Assembly: GCA_002368155.1 (NCBI GenBank) | Contig: AP018180.1 | Location: 4,859,007 to 4,923,006 of the forward strand | DNA from: Nostoc carneum NIES-2107 | GTDB lineage: Bacteria; Cyanobacteriota; Cyanobacteriia; Cyanobacteriales; Nostocaceae | DNA length: 64,000 nucleotides | Direction of reading: 5' to 3' | Part shown: positions 55,054 to 64,000 of the stretch, piece by piece | Numbering within the stretch: position 1 is the stretch's first letter | How the letters are laid out: each line of letters starts with the position of its first letter | Program-made: the position numbers and the translations under genes | The notes under the pieces: model-generated | Told to the model about the DNA's origin: nothing | The model's database searches: none | Seen by the model: only the letters and a program-made list of their open reading frames with translations

Positions 55054-56451
55054 ATGACAACAGACAATTCCACGACCACAGAATTAAGTTGGTGGTCAAT
55101 ACCTGGGCGCTTTTTGCGGCGAGAGTTTTTACCTGTACTGACAGATTTACGATTAGCGATCGCACTTTTACTGCTGATCGCCCTATTTAGTATTAGCGGT
55201 ACTGTCATCGAACAAGGTCAGACACCCGCATTTTATCAAGCTAATTACCCAGAACACCCTGCTTTATTTGGTTTCCTAAGTTGGAAGGTAATCCAAGTAG
55301 TGGGATTAGACCATGTATATCGTACTTGGTGGTTTCTCAGCTTACTAGTTTTATTTGGGACTAGTTTGACAGCTTGTACTTTTACGCGCCAACTTCCCGC
55401 CTTAAAAGCTGCCCAAAGATGGAAATATTATGATGAACCGCGACAATTTCAAAAATTAGCTTTGAGTGCGGAACTAGATACTGGTTCCTTAAATAGCCTC
55501 ATCCCCATATTACAAAAACAGCGTTATAAAATTTTTCAAGAAAAAGACGATATTCTTTATGCCCGTAAAGGAATAGTAGGACGCATTGGGCCGATTATTG
55601 TGCATATCGGCATCGTCACTATTTTATTAGGGGGAATTTGGGGGGCAATGACTGGGTTTATGGCCCAAGAAATGGTTGCTAGCGGCGATACATTTCAGGT
55701 CAAAAATATTGTAGATGCCGGGCCTTTGGCAGCATCTCAAGTTCCCAAAGATTGGTCTGTAAAAGTTAATCGATTTTGGATTGACTACACCCCTACAGGT
55801 GGAATTGATCAATTTTATTCAGATATGTCTGTGTTAAATCAGCAAGGGCAAGAAGTTGACCATAAAAAGATTTTTGTCAACGAACCTTTGCGTTATCATG
55901 GTGTCACTTTTTATCAAACAGATTGGGGACTGGCGGGGGTTAGGATTCAATTTAATAACAGCCCCATTTTTCAACTACCAATGGCACAATTAGATACTAA
56001 TGGTGCAGGGCGAATTTGGGGTACTTGGATTCCCACAAAACCAGATTTAAGCGAAGGTGTTTCGTTAATCGCCAAAGACTTACAAGGGATGGTGTTAATT
56101 TACGATGCTACTGGTAAATTAATTGATACCGTCCGTGCGGGAATGTCTACCCAAGTGAATGGCGTAACCCTGAAAATTTTAGAAGTTATTGGTAGCACTG
56201 GCTTACAAATCAAAGCCGATCCAGGTATTCCTATTGTGTATACTGGCTTTGCTTTACTAATGCTGGGTGTAGTCATGAGTTACTTTTCTCACTCACAAAT
56301 TTGGGCATTGCAAAAAGGCGATCGCTTGTTTGTTGGCGGTAAAACTAATCGCGCCCAAGTTGCTTTTGAACAGCAAGTTTTGGAAATTTTAGATAGCTTG
56401 AGTAATCATGCAAATGATGAGCAAGTAATTACTCAACCCCGCACAAGTTGA
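55054..56451 (+). CDS. ccs1: Cytochrome c biogenesis protein Ccs1 (CcsB/ResB family)
   Basis: The 465-aa protein is part of the System II heme-attachment machine, with CcsA as its partner (not in this window). It shows three N-terminal membrane segments: [50 protein letters not shown], and [23 protein letters not shown] large lumenal ResB domain follows (about 215-395), and a last membrane helix (about 395-415), [17 protein letters not shown]. The VEQG motif and the His in IVHIG are typical. It starts 3 bp after ccdA. A dispersed repeat follows the stop codon. Confidence 0.95.
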   Translation: MTTDNSTTTELSWWSIPGRFLRREFLPVLTDLRLAIALLLLIALFSISGTVIEQGQTPAFYQANYPEHPALFGFLSWKVIQVVGLDHVYRTWWFLSLLVLFGTSLTACTFTRQLPALKAAQRWKYYDEPRQFQKLALSAELDTGSLNSLIPILQKQRYKIFQEKDDILYARKGIVGRIGPIIVHIGIVTILLGGIWGAMTGFMAQEMVASGDTFQVKNIVDAGPLAASQVPKDWSVKVNRFWIDYTPTGGIDQFYSDMSVLNQQGQEVDHKKIFVNEPLRYHGVTFYQTDWGLAGVRIQFNNSPIFQLPMAQLDTNGAGRIWGTWIPTKPDLSEGVSLIAKDLQGMVLIYDATGKLIDTVRAGMSTQVNGVTLKILEVIGSTGLQIKADPGIPIVYTGFALLMLGVVMSYFSHSQIWALQKGDRLFVGGKTNRAQVAFEQQVLEILDSLSNHANDEQVITQPRTS

Positions 56452-56485
56452 GCAAGCGTATTTCAAGTAAATAAGGTACGCAGCT

Positions 56486-56555
56486 AGGGGCATGGCACTG
56501 CCATGCCCTCTAGAATATTATTGATGGGTTGCCAACATGATTTGATTTGGTATAA
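56486..56555. repeat. Dispersed repeat, inverted relative to 9490
   Basis: AGGGGCATGGCACTGCCATGCCC, then CTCTAGAATATTATTGATG and a final GATTTGATTTGGTATA match the reverse of the element at 9490-9594. It lies between ccs1 and the convergent hyuB. Confidence 0.75.
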
Positions 56556-56613
56556 GTATTATCTATTATCAACAGACTCTTATAATTCTTCATATCTTAT
56601 TACTCAAAACTCT

Positions 56614-58170
56614 TCAAAAAACTCCTCCTCCTCCTGGAGTTTCTATTATAAAAACATCTCCAGGGTTCATCTCTACAGTTGCAGTACTATCTAACGTTTC
56701 TTGATTACCATCTTGACGTTGTACCCAGTTACGTCCTACTTTTCCTGCTTCTCCACCATTTAATCCAAAAGGAGAGATACGCCGATGATTAGAAAGAATA
56801 TTTGCTGTCATTGGTTCTAGAAACTTGATGCGGCGAATTACTCCATTACCGCCAGAAAATTTGCCTTTACCGCCGCTATCGGGACGCAAACTAAAGCTTT
56901 CTACTTGGACAGGATAGCGAGTTTCTAAAACTTCAGGATCGGTTAAACGGGAGTTAGTCATGTGGGTATGAACCGCATCAGTACCATGAAAGTTAATCCC
57001 CGCACCAGAACCACCACAGATAGTTTCATAATATTGATAACGTTCATTCCCAAACGTAAAGTTATTCATGGTTCCCTGGGAAGCAGCCATGACACCTAAA
57101 GCACCATATAATGCATCAACAATTGTTTGAGAAGTCTCCACATTACCCGCAACTACGGCTGCTGGATAAGTTGGGTTAAGCATACAGCCTTCAGGTATGA
57201 TAATTTCTAAAGGTTTTAAACACCCTGCATTTAGGGGAATACTATCTTTGACTAAAGTACGAAAAACATATAATACTGCCGCCTGCGTAACAGCTTTAGG
57301 AGCATTAAAGTTACTATCTAATTGTTCAGATGTCCCAGTAAAATCAATAGTAGCGCTGCGATTTTCATGGTTGATTTTTACTTTTACTTTAATTTTTGCT
57401 CCTGTATCCATTTCATAGCGAAATGAACCATCTTTAAGAATATCAATTGCTCGTCTAACTGCCTCCTCTGCATTATTTTGCACAAATTTCATATAAGCTT
57501 GTACTGTTTGCAAACCATATTGATTAACCATCTTACGCAGTTCTTGCACGCCTCGTTCATTTGCAGCAATTTGTGCTTTAAAGTCTGCAATATTTTGGTC
57601 AGAATTACGAGCAGGATAACGATGATTTAAAAGTAAATTTCGTACTGGCTGTTCCCGAAAGTTACCTTCTTCAACTAAGAGAAAATTATCAAGTAAAATT
57701 CCCTCTTCCTCTACATTTTTACTATGGGGAGGCATAGAACCTGGTGTAATACCGCCAATATCAGCTTGATGTCCGCGAGAAGCAATGTAGAAAAGAGGAC
57801 TGTTAACTAAAATATTTTCACTACTATCAAGAAATACAGGAGTAATTGCGGTGACATCAGGAAGATGGGTTCCGCCATTATAAGGATTATTAGATAAATA
57901 GACATTTCCGGGTTTTATCGTGTCGCCTTTATCCTTAATTAAACTGCGGACACTTTCACTCATGGAACCTAAATGTACGGGAATATGAGGCGCATTAGCC
58001 ACTAATAATCCAGCAGTATCAAAAATAGCACAGGAAAAATCTAGACGTTCTTTGATATTCACAGATGCAGCTGTGTTTTGCAGAACAATTCCCATTTGTT
58101 CTGCGATAAATTGATAGAGATTTTTAAATATTTCTAGACGAACAGGGTCGGGTTGAGATATTTCGTACAT
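56614..58170 (-). CDS. hyuB: Hydantoinase B / 5-oxoprolinase beta-type subunit
   Basis: The 518-aa protein belongs to the HyuB family, which works with HyuA in ATP-driven ring opening of hydantoins, 5-oxoproline or related substrates, or in acetone-carboxylase-like reactions. Typical parts are SVNIKERLDFSCAIFD, HIPVHLGSM, SNNPYNGGTHLPDVT, SRGHQADIGGITPGSMPP and GGSGAGINFHGTDAVHTHMTNSRLTDPE. The end ETPGGGGVF is normal for the family. The partner hyuA is on the same strand, 1461 bp upstream, separated by two unrelated genes. The true substrate is not visible. Confidence 0.92.
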   Translation of the reverse strand: MYEISQPDPVRLEIFKNLYQFIAEQMGIVLQNTAASVNIKERLDFSCAIFDTAGLLVANAPHIPVHLGSMSESVRSLIKDKGDTIKPGNVYLSNNPYNGGTHLPDVTAITPVFLDSSENILVNSPLFYIASRGHQADIGGITPGSMPPHSKNVEEEGILLDNFLLVEEGNFREQPVRNLLLNHRYPARNSDQNIADFKAQIAANERGVQELRKMVNQYGLQTVQAYMKFVQNNAEEAVRRAIDILKDGSFRYEMDTGAKIKVKVKINHENRSATIDFTGTSEQLDSNFNAPKAVTQAAVLYVFRTLVKDSIPLNAGCLKPLEIIIPEGCMLNPTYPAAVVAGNVETSQTIVDALYGALGVMAASQGTMNNFTFGNERYQYYETICGGSGAGINFHGTDAVHTHMTNSRLTDPEVLETRYPVQVESFSLRPDSGGKGKFSGGNGVIRRIKFLEPMTANILSNHRRISPFGLNGGEAGKVGRNWVQRQDGNQETLDSTATVEMNPGDVFIIETPGGGGVF

Positions 58171-58255
58171 TTTCGCTCCTATTTTTGAGATATAGCAAAT
58201 TCCGTAGTTTCATATCATGAGAATTAAACGGGTGCTTAAACCATACTTTTGGTTG

Positions 58256-58335
58256 TAATACCAAATCAAATATTGTGACACATCAATTCTAGAGGGCAAT
58301 ACAATCTGTCACATTCTTTTTTCAAATTGGTATAA
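58256..58335. repeat. Dispersed repeat that supplies the end of the phosphatase gene
   Basis: TAATACCAAATCAAAT at the left and TTTTTTCAAATTGGTATAA at the right, with CACATCAATTCTAGAGGGCA inside, make this a shortened copy of the element at 9490. Its right end overlaps the last five codons and the stop of the gene at 58322. Confidence 0.8.
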
Positions 58336-58858
58336 GGCGGCAATCATCTAATAGTTGGTTTAATTCTGCAATAACCTTCCACGGATTTCGACCTTTTAAA
58401 AAAGCAGCAATTGCAGCTTCATACGGATTCCTGCCAGTTTTTCTCACTGCTGATATCGCTGCTTGATTAGAAAATCCTCGCGCGCTAACTAGCCAAGCGG
58501 CTAAGATATGTCCTGTGCGTCCGATTCCGCCAGAACAGTGAACTACTACTTTTTCATCTAACTGATTTGCAAGTAGTAAGAAAGGCAATATTTTTTGATT
58601 GAGGGTTTCACTATCAACTAGTTGGAAATCTTCAATTGGTGCCCAACAAACTTGCTCAACTCCAAAGTTGTTTTGATAAATTTGTAGTAAATCTGAGTAT
58701 CGATTTAGCTGAGTTTCAGCAAGTAAACAGCAAACACGCTGAATATTTTGACTCTGCATAAACTCAATCCACTGATTGATTTTTTGGCTGCTATATCCAG
58801 GTCTTGCAGCACCAAATACAATAGTTTCATTTTCAGAAGCTGCAGCAAATTTGTACAT
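58322..58858 (-). CDS. Protein-tyrosine / dual-specificity phosphatase-like protein
   Basis: The 178-aa protein has the Cys-based phosphatase loop VVHCSGGIGRTG with Cys108 and Arg114. A possible general acid lies in the APIEDFQL loop (Asp77). The short size and the single domain put it in the dual-specificity or atypical PTP group, whose substrates may be proteins, lipids or RNA 5' ends. The last residues, LIPI, and the TGA stop are read from the end of a dispersed repeat (58256-58335), so the original C-terminus has probably been replaced. It lies between the small membrane protein and hyuB on the same strand. Confidence 0.85.
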   Translation of the reverse strand: MYKFAAASENETIVFGAARPGYSSQKINQWIEFMQSQNIQRVCCLLAETQLNRYSDLLQIYQNNFGVEQVCWAPIEDFQLVDSETLNQKILPFLLLANQLDEKVVVHCSGGIGRTGHILAAWLVSARGFSNQAAISAVRKTGRNPYEAAIAAFLKGRNPWKVIAELNQLLDDCRLIPI

Positions 58859-58936
58859 AATTTGATATTTTTAATCTTTTTATAATTAAAATTTATTAGT
58901 AAAATAATATTGAAAAACTGCGATATATTCAAGAAT

Positions 58937-59500
58937 TTATTGAGATTTTAATTTATATTTTAATATATTTATAATCTTCTTAGCTTCATACTGGAAATTA
59001 ATTGTTATTCCTGCATACCACAAGATTGAAACAAAGGTTAGCCACATTAGTAGCATAAATATCATAAACATTGATGACTGTGAGCCTTGTAAAGCTTGTT
59101 CCCATGAAAAAATAATGCCAGTGATTACAATAGATAACATCAACAACCACATGCTCATCAATATTAATAATTCCCGGTTGGATGGTCGCATTTTTAATGC
59201 TACAATCAATTCATTATTAATATTTTCCATAATATGTATCTGGGCTTGAGTTTCAATACAAAGTTTCTTGTATGCGTAAGGCCCATTAATGCGGAAAGAA
59301 GTATTATTGATTAGTTTGACAAAATATCGCCTTTCGATGCTACCAAATAAGCCAGGACTTCTATCTACAATTCCTGTATTAGATAAATCTGATAAAATTG
59401 CTTGCAAGTTTTCTAAAGAAAGGATTAGGTATAGATTACAATATTTGACAGGGACAACATATGACAATAACTTTCTCACTTTCAAAATAGTTTGTGTCAT
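58937..59500 (-). CDS. Small membrane protein of unknown function, 187 aa
   Basis: The N-terminal 100 residues are soluble and begin MTQTILKVRKLLSYVVPV. Two hydrophobic helices (about 108-130 and 140-165) and a basic C-terminal tail (YEAKKIINILKYKLKSQ) follow. I do not recognise a family. The base composition is more AT-rich than the neighbouring hyu genes. It lies between hyuA and the phosphatase gene, 78 bp from the latter, and could be co-transcribed with it. Confidence 0.65.
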   Translation of the reverse strand: MTQTILKVRKLLSYVVPVKYCNLYLILSLENLQAILSDLSNTGIVDRSPGLFGSIERRYFVKLINNTSFRINGPYAYKKLCIETQAQIHIMENINNELIVALKMRPSNRELLILMSMWLLMLSIVITGIIFSWEQALQGSQSSMFMIFMLLMWLTFVSILWYAGITINFQYEAKKIINILKYKLKSQ

Positions 59501-59630
59501 GGTAGTTTTTATGGCGATATCATAATCTTCCTTAATGATTAAAATTTTAAATAATTAAAGTTCAGTAGGCATTGTAGTATTTACGGTTAATACTCAATTG
59601 CATTGATAATTTGTTGAATATTGGGCAAAA

Positions 59631-61736
59631 TTAATCTTTACAATTTAAAACTAAGTGATTACGTTCAGTTAATTTTGCTTCCCAGTTAGGTTCAACTACA
59701 ATCGTGCTAATCTTTTCTACAATAATTGCAGGGCCAGAAATCACATCTTCGGGTTGCAAATCTTCGCGACGATAAACAGGTGTATTATGCCATTGTTCGC
59801 CAGCAAACATCCTCACTAGCTCAACAGCTTGAGGCTTTTCATCTAAAGAACGAGTGCGAGTAATCAAAGGTTCCTCAGGTGTGTCCATTTTTTGAATTAA
59901 TTCAACTGAAGCAGATTCAACAATTAATTGCTTTTCTAGTTGAATGAAACCATAGCGAGATTTATGTTCAGCTTCAAAACTTGCTCGCATGGCAGAAACT
60001 TCAGGCTCAAAATCAATTGTCAATATGGAGTTAGTACCTTCATATTTTAAATTGAGTTTAGCAACTATTTCCTGCTGTTGAAGATTATCATCGTTACTAA
60101 TTTCACTTGCTGCTTGATTAGCTAAATTAGCAATTAAATTTTGTAATTGGGGAATTAATGCTGATGTTAAAGGTTGTTCTACTCCCTTTTCTCTAATAGC
60201 GCGGATATCAGCTAATCCCATACCATAAGCAGATAAAACGCCAGCATAAGGGTGAAGAAATATTGTTTTCATGCCTAAAGTATCGGCAATTAAACAAGCA
60301 ACTTGTGCGCCAGCACCACCAAAACAACAAAGTACATATTGCGTGACATCATAACCCCGTTGCAGACTGATCTTTTTAATGGCATTTGCCATATTCTCTA
60401 CTGCGATCGCAATAAATCCGGCGGCTACTTGTTCTGGGGTACGATTGTTACCTGTTGCTGTTTTGATATCTTGTGCTAACTGGCTAAATTTAGCTGTGAC
60501 AATCTCTTGAGCTAATGGTAAATTGCCCTCAATCCCAAAAACTGCCGGAAAATATTGTGGGTGAATTTTTCCTAACATCACATTAGCATCAGTTACCGCT
60601 AAAGGGCCGCCACGTCGATAACAAGCAGGGCCAGGATTTGAACCAGCGGATTCTGGCCCCACACGATAACTAGAACCATCAAAAAACAAAATTGAACCGC
60701 CACCAGCTGCAATTGTATTAATTGCTAATACCGGAACTCGCATCCTCGCACCAGCAATTTCAGATTCTAATTGACGTTCATATTCTCCTTTAAAATGGGC
60801 AACATCAGTACTAGTTCCGCCCATATCAAAGGTAATTACTAACTCAAAACCTGCCCTTTTACTAGTTTGAACTGCACCAACAATTCCCCCAGCCGGGCCG
60901 CTTAAAATACTATCTTTACCTTGAAATTGTTGGGCTACAACTAAACCGCCGTCAGATTTCATAAACATTAATCTGACTCCAGGTAACTGACTTGCTACCT
61001 GGTTAACATAGCGCCGCAAAATTGGAGTTAAATAAGCATCGACAACTGTGGTATCGCCACGACTAACCAATTTCATTAATGGGCTAACTTGATGGGATAC
61101 GGATATTTGTGTAAATCCAATTTCTTGAGCAATTTGGTATACTTGTTGCTCGTGATTAGGATAGCGATCGCTGTGCATAAAAACAATGGCACAACTGCGA
61201 ATTCCTTTGTTGTAAACTGCTTGTAAGTCTTGTTTCACTTGTGCAAGATTGACAGCAGTTAATTCATTACCTTGTGCATCATAACGTTCATCAACTTCAA
61301 TTACCTGCTCATAAAGCATTGTTGGTAAAATTATATGAAGGGCAAAAATATCAGGGCGGTTTTGGTAGCCAATTCGCAATGCATCTTTAAAGCCTTTTGT
61401 GATGATAAGTATGACGCGATCGCCTTTTCTTTCTAACAGTGCATTGGTAGCTACTGTTGTCCCCATTTTTACTACTTCTATGGCTTCAGTAGGAATCGCC
61501 TCATCCTGAGAAATACCAATAATATTCCGAATCCCTTGGATAGCTGCATCTTGATATTGTTCAGGATTTTCTGATAGTAATTTATAAACGATAATCCACT
61601 GCTGATTAGGCAGATTCACAATTAAAAACCGTTCAGGATGCTTTAATAATCTATCTATAAGGTTTTGATTATTTGTAACTGCAACAATATCAGTAAATGT
61701 TCCGCCTCTGTCAGCAAAGAATTTTAACATTTCCAA
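59631..61736 (-). CDS. hyuA: Hydantoinase A / 5-oxoprolinase alpha-type subunit
   Basis: The 701-aa protein has the HyuA layout: an N-terminal actin-like ATP-binding part with FADRGGTFTDIVAV, then VVKMGTTVATNALLERKGDRV and the central VITFDMGGTSTDVAHF, and the late CCFGGAGAQVACLIAD. The C-terminal beta-rich part runs from about residue 530 to the end. It pairs with HyuB (56614-58170). Either Met at the start (MEM...) could be used; the first gives only two more residues. It lies on the same strand as, and 195 bp from, the relA/spoT stop codon. Confidence 0.93.
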   Translation of the reverse strand: MEMLKFFADRGGTFTDIVAVTNNQNLIDRLLKHPERFLIVNLPNQQWIIVYKLLSENPEQYQDAAIQGIRNIIGISQDEAIPTEAIEVVKMGTTVATNALLERKGDRVILIITKGFKDALRIGYQNRPDIFALHIILPTMLYEQVIEVDERYDAQGNELTAVNLAQVKQDLQAVYNKGIRSCAIVFMHSDRYPNHEQQVYQIAQEIGFTQISVSHQVSPLMKLVSRGDTTVVDAYLTPILRRYVNQVASQLPGVRLMFMKSDGGLVVAQQFQGKDSILSGPAGGIVGAVQTSKRAGFELVITFDMGGTSTDVAHFKGEYERQLESEIAGARMRVPVLAINTIAAGGGSILFFDGSSYRVGPESAGSNPGPACYRRGGPLAVTDANVMLGKIHPQYFPAVFGIEGNLPLAQEIVTAKFSQLAQDIKTATGNNRTPEQVAAGFIAIAVENMANAIKKISLQRGYDVTQYVLCCFGGAGAQVACLIADTLGMKTIFLHPYAGVLSAYGMGLADIRAIREKGVEQPLTSALIPQLQNLIANLANQAASEISNDDNLQQQEIVAKLNLKYEGTNSILTIDFEPEVSAMRASFEAEHKSRYGFIQLEKQLIVESASVELIQKMDTPEEPLITRTRSLDEKPQAVELVRMFAGEQWHNTPVYRREDLQPEDVISGPAIIVEKISTIVVEPNWEAKLTERNHLVLNCKD

Positions 61737-61844
61737 ATTGATTTAATCGTCTAGAAGTAGGATAACAATGGGATGCATTCTATTTCTATTTTTAGTAACA
61801 TTCAGGTCTAGATTTGTGATCGCTTTAGAGTAAAGCACCATCAA

Positions 61845-61925
61845 AAATTTAAGGTGCGTTAGCCTACGGCATCACACACCCTACTTCTTAATTACCTGTA
61901 CCTACTGAATAATATAGGGGCATCA
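61845..61925. repeat. Repeat fragments between hyuA and relA/spoT
   Basis: AAGGTGCGTTAGCCTACGGCATCACACACCCTAC matches the GTAGGGTGTGTTA-type family in part. It is followed by the short palindrome AGGGGCATCATTGCCCCT (61917-61934), which overlaps the end of the relA/spoT gene. Confidence 0.55.
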
Positions 61926-61931
61926 TTGCCC

Positions 61932-64000
61932 CTACGAATCTTCTAGTTGACCGACGCGACGTATATTGAGAATGTCGCTCATTTTTTTAATTTGGGTAAA
62001 CACTTGCTCTAGTTGTGGGCGATCGCGTATTTCTATACCTAAGTCCATTAATGCTGGTTGTCCGATCGCAGTTTTTACTTGAGCATAGCGAACGTTAATC
62101 CCCTGGTCGCTTAAACGTGACAAAATATCTTTTAAGACTCCGACGCGATCCAGTGCTTCAATTTGCACGTTTACGGGGTAAGTATGAGGACGTGCAGTAT
62201 GTTCAGCGGTATTGTTCCAGCCTACTGGTACTAGCCGTTCATATTCCACACTTTCGAGATTATTACACCCTTGGCGATGAATAGAAATTCCGCGTCCGCG
62301 GGTAACTACGCCAATAATCGGTTCGCCTGGAATGGGGGTACAACATCCAGCTAGGTGATACACCAAACCTTCTACCCCAACAATTGGCGAATCGCTGGCG
62401 CGGGAGTGAGTTGCAGGTACATCTCGCAAAGCTTTGGCGTTGCTGGGTGATTCTTTGGGTAAATATGGCGGTGCTACAACAATGGGTTGTTGTGCTTTCA
62501 CAACTTCTCGCCAACGGTTGAGAACTAAATTTAGGGTGATTTCGCCGTAACCCAAACCTGCAAGTAAATCTTCAACGCTGTGGTAGTTACATTTTTCAGA
62601 CACGCTGTGCATTGCGTCTGATTTCAAGAGACTCTCAAAACCAGTTTTACCCAGTTCTTTTTCTAATAATTCTCGACCTCGAGCCACGTTTTCTTCCCGG
62701 CGCGATCGCTTATACCATTGTTTAATGCGATATTTAGCTGCGGAAGTTCTGACAAAGTTCAACCAATCCAAGCTAGGATGGCTGTTCTTTTGGGTCATCA
62801 CTTCTACAATATCGCCATTGTGCAACCGCGTTGACAGTGGTACCATGCGCCCATTGACTTTAGCTCCGGCACAGTGGTTACCTACTTCTGTATGAATGCG
62901 ATAGGCAAAATCAACACTGGTAGAACCTGGACTTAAAGGAATTACATCACCTTTGGGAGTGAAAACATAGACATCATCTTCAAATAAATTATCTTTGACG
63001 CTATCAAGATATTCTTGAGCATCCTTTAAATCGCTTTGCCATTCCAGCAGTTGCCGCAACCAAGTAAATTTCTCATCTGTGGCTGTTAAATGGCTATTAT
63101 TAGAATTGCCTGTTTCTTTATATTTCCAGTGGGCAGCAATCCCATACTCAGCAATATGGTGCATTTCCATTGTGCGGATTTGCACTTCTAAGGGACGACC
63201 AGTCAGCCCAATTACGCCAGTATGTAATGACTGATAACGGTTTGGTTTTGGTAGCCCAATATAATCTTTAAATCTACCAGGAATTGGGCGAAAGGCATCA
63301 TGCACTACCGCTAAGGCACGATAGCATTCTTCATTGGTCTCAACAATAATCCGCAGCGCTGCTAAATCATAAATTTCATGAAACTCTTTTTGCTGTCGCT
63401 GCATCTTCTGGTAAATACTATAAAGATGCTTCGGACGACCGCTAATATCGAGACATTTAATCCCAGTTTGTTGGAGGCGATCGCGTAAAGTTGCTGTAGC
63501 CTTCGCTAATTTCTCTTCTCGTGATGTCCGTTTCTCAGAAACATGCTGTTGAATTTCGCGGAAAGCTTCTGGTTCTAAATATTTAAAAGATAAATCTTCT
63601 AATTCCCATTTAAAGTGCCAGATCCCCAAACGATTCGCTAAGGGTGCAAAAATATCTCTGGTTTCTTGAGCAATGCGACGGCGTTTTTCATCTGGCATAA
63701 ATTGCAGAGTTCGCATATTATGTAGACGGTCAGCCAACTTCACCACAATAACGCGAATATCTTGCGCCATTGCTAAAAACATCCGCCGAAAATTTTCTGC
63801 TTGACTTTCGGTTTTGCTTTTGAAATTTATTTTAGAAAGTTTGGTGACACCTTCTACTAATTGCCGTACTTCTGAACCAAATTGCTCTTCTATTTGTTCA
63901 ATTGTAATATCTGTATCTTCAACTACATCATGGAGAAATCCAGCTGCTATCATATCAGCACTACCGCCTAAGTCACGCAGTAATCCTGCCACTGCAACGG
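61932..64000 (-). CDS. Bifunctional (p)ppGpp synthetase/hydrolase, 5' end beyond the window
   Basis: The visible 689 codons run to the window edge without an initiation signal, so the true start lies outside. The protein sets the alarmone level in stress. Domain order: an HD hydrolase part with FLHDVVEDTDIT, an HD-linked helical part with VKLADRLHNMRTL, the synthetase domain with YQSLHTGVIG, a TGS domain (DVYVFTPKGDVIPLSPGSTSVDFAYRIH), a zinc-finger/RIS region with GCCTPIPGEPIIG, and a C-terminal ACT domain. The HD motif and the synthetase motif are both intact in the visible part, pointing to a bifunctional Rel/SpoT-type enzyme, the single long form common in cyanobacteria. Confidence 0.95.
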   Translation of the reverse strand, partial: VAVAGLLRDLGGSADMIAAGFLHDVVEDTDITIEQIEEQFGSEVRQLVEGVTKLSKINFKSKTESQAENFRRMFLAMAQDIRVIVVKLADRLHNMRTLQFMPDEKRRRIAQETRDIFAPLANRLGIWHFKWELEDLSFKYLEPEAFREIQQHVSEKRTSREEKLAKATATLRDRLQQTGIKCLDISGRPKHLYSIYQKMQRQQKEFHEIYDLAALRIIVETNEECYRALAVVHDAFRPIPGRFKDYIGLPKPNRYQSLHTGVIGLTGRPLEVQIRTMEMHHIAEYGIAAHWKYKETGNSNNSHLTATDEKFTWLRQLLEWQSDLKDAQEYLDSVKDNLFEDDVYVFTPKGDVIPLSPGSTSVDFAYRIHTEVGNHCAGAKVNGRMVPLSTRLHNGDIVEVMTQKNSHPSLDWLNFVRTSAAKYRIKQWYKRSRREENVARGRELLEKELGKTGFESLLKSDAMHSVSEKCNYHSVEDLLAGLGYGEITLNLVLNRWREVVKAQQPIVVAPPYLPKESPSNAKALRDVPATHSRASDSPIVGVEGLVYHLAGCCTPIPGEPIIGVVTRGRGISIHRQGCNNLESVEYERLVPVGWNNTAEHTARPHTYPVNVQIEALDRVGVLKDILSRLSDQGINVRYAQVKTAIGQPALMDLGIEIRDRPQLEQVFTQIKKMSDILNIRRVGQLEDS

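Overview
The window is chromosomal DNA of a cyanobacterium, most likely a filamentous Nostoc/Anabaena-type strain. The 8-mer GCGATCGC is scattered through genes and spacers. Spacers carry heptanucleotide tandem repeats (CCCCAGT, CCCCAAT, GGGCATG, TTTGTCA) and many small palindromic repeats typical of Nostocales. Gene content is that of an oxygenic phototroph: a beta-carboxysome operon, the inducible NDH-1 CO2-uptake module, heme synthesis, cytochrome c maturation, an acyl-lipid desaturase and a large pyruvate:flavodoxin oxidoreductase. I saw no rRNA, tRNA, CRISPR array or prophage.

Layout. 1-12.7 kb: a gene cut by the window edge, an orphan sugar-type binding lipoprotein, oligopeptidase B, a membrane protein, hemE, an SDR epimerase, a GAF-GAF histidine kinase, a B12/radical SAM enzyme and a delta-9-type desaturase. 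12.9-19.8 kb: a TetR-type regulator with a recombinase-like C-terminal domain, a DUF697-type GTPase and a large hybrid kinase with an HNOBA-like N-terminus. 19.9-21.3 kb: an IS630-family element in the centre of an older palindrome. 22-31 kb: smc, a PRC-barrel protein, mnmE, a 66-aa Cys-containing protein, an endonuclease/exonuclease/phosphatase-fold protein and a Uma2-family protein. 31-33.3 kb: a CHAT-protease gene cut by a second IS630-family element. 33.5-46.7 kb: a DUF4139 protein, then the CO2-concentrating cluster: LysR regulator, ccmO, ccmN, ccmM, ccmL and two ccmK on the minus strand, divergent from ndhF3-ndhD3-cupA on the plus strand. 46.7-52 kb: a repeat-dense spacer, nifJ and a further 1-kb spacer. 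52-64 kb: a TolB-like propeller lipoprotein, a class I amidotransferase, ccdA-ccs1, hyuB and hyuA separated by a tyrosine phosphatase and a membrane protein, and the 3' part of relA/spoT.

Working together. The ccm genes encode the shell (CcmK, CcmL, CcmO), the adaptor (CcmN) and the Rubisco-aggregating carbonic anhydrase scaffold (CcmM). NdhF3, NdhD3 and CupA form the high-affinity CO2-hydrating arm of NDH-1 that supplies bicarbonate. The LysR gene beside them is probably their regulator. CcmM keeps the zinc histidines and the Cys194/Cys200 pair, and has an internal GTG with its own Shine-Dalgarno sequence that would give the short form.

Most unusual points: excision of the second IS630 copy in silico restores an unbroken 400-codon CHAT gene; the TetR/recombinase-like fusion has a 9-1-9 palindrome just before its start; a 114-bp MITE-like element has a 10-bp target duplication; and small repeats have entered coding sequence (nifJ, the SDR gene, and the C-terminus of the phosphatase).
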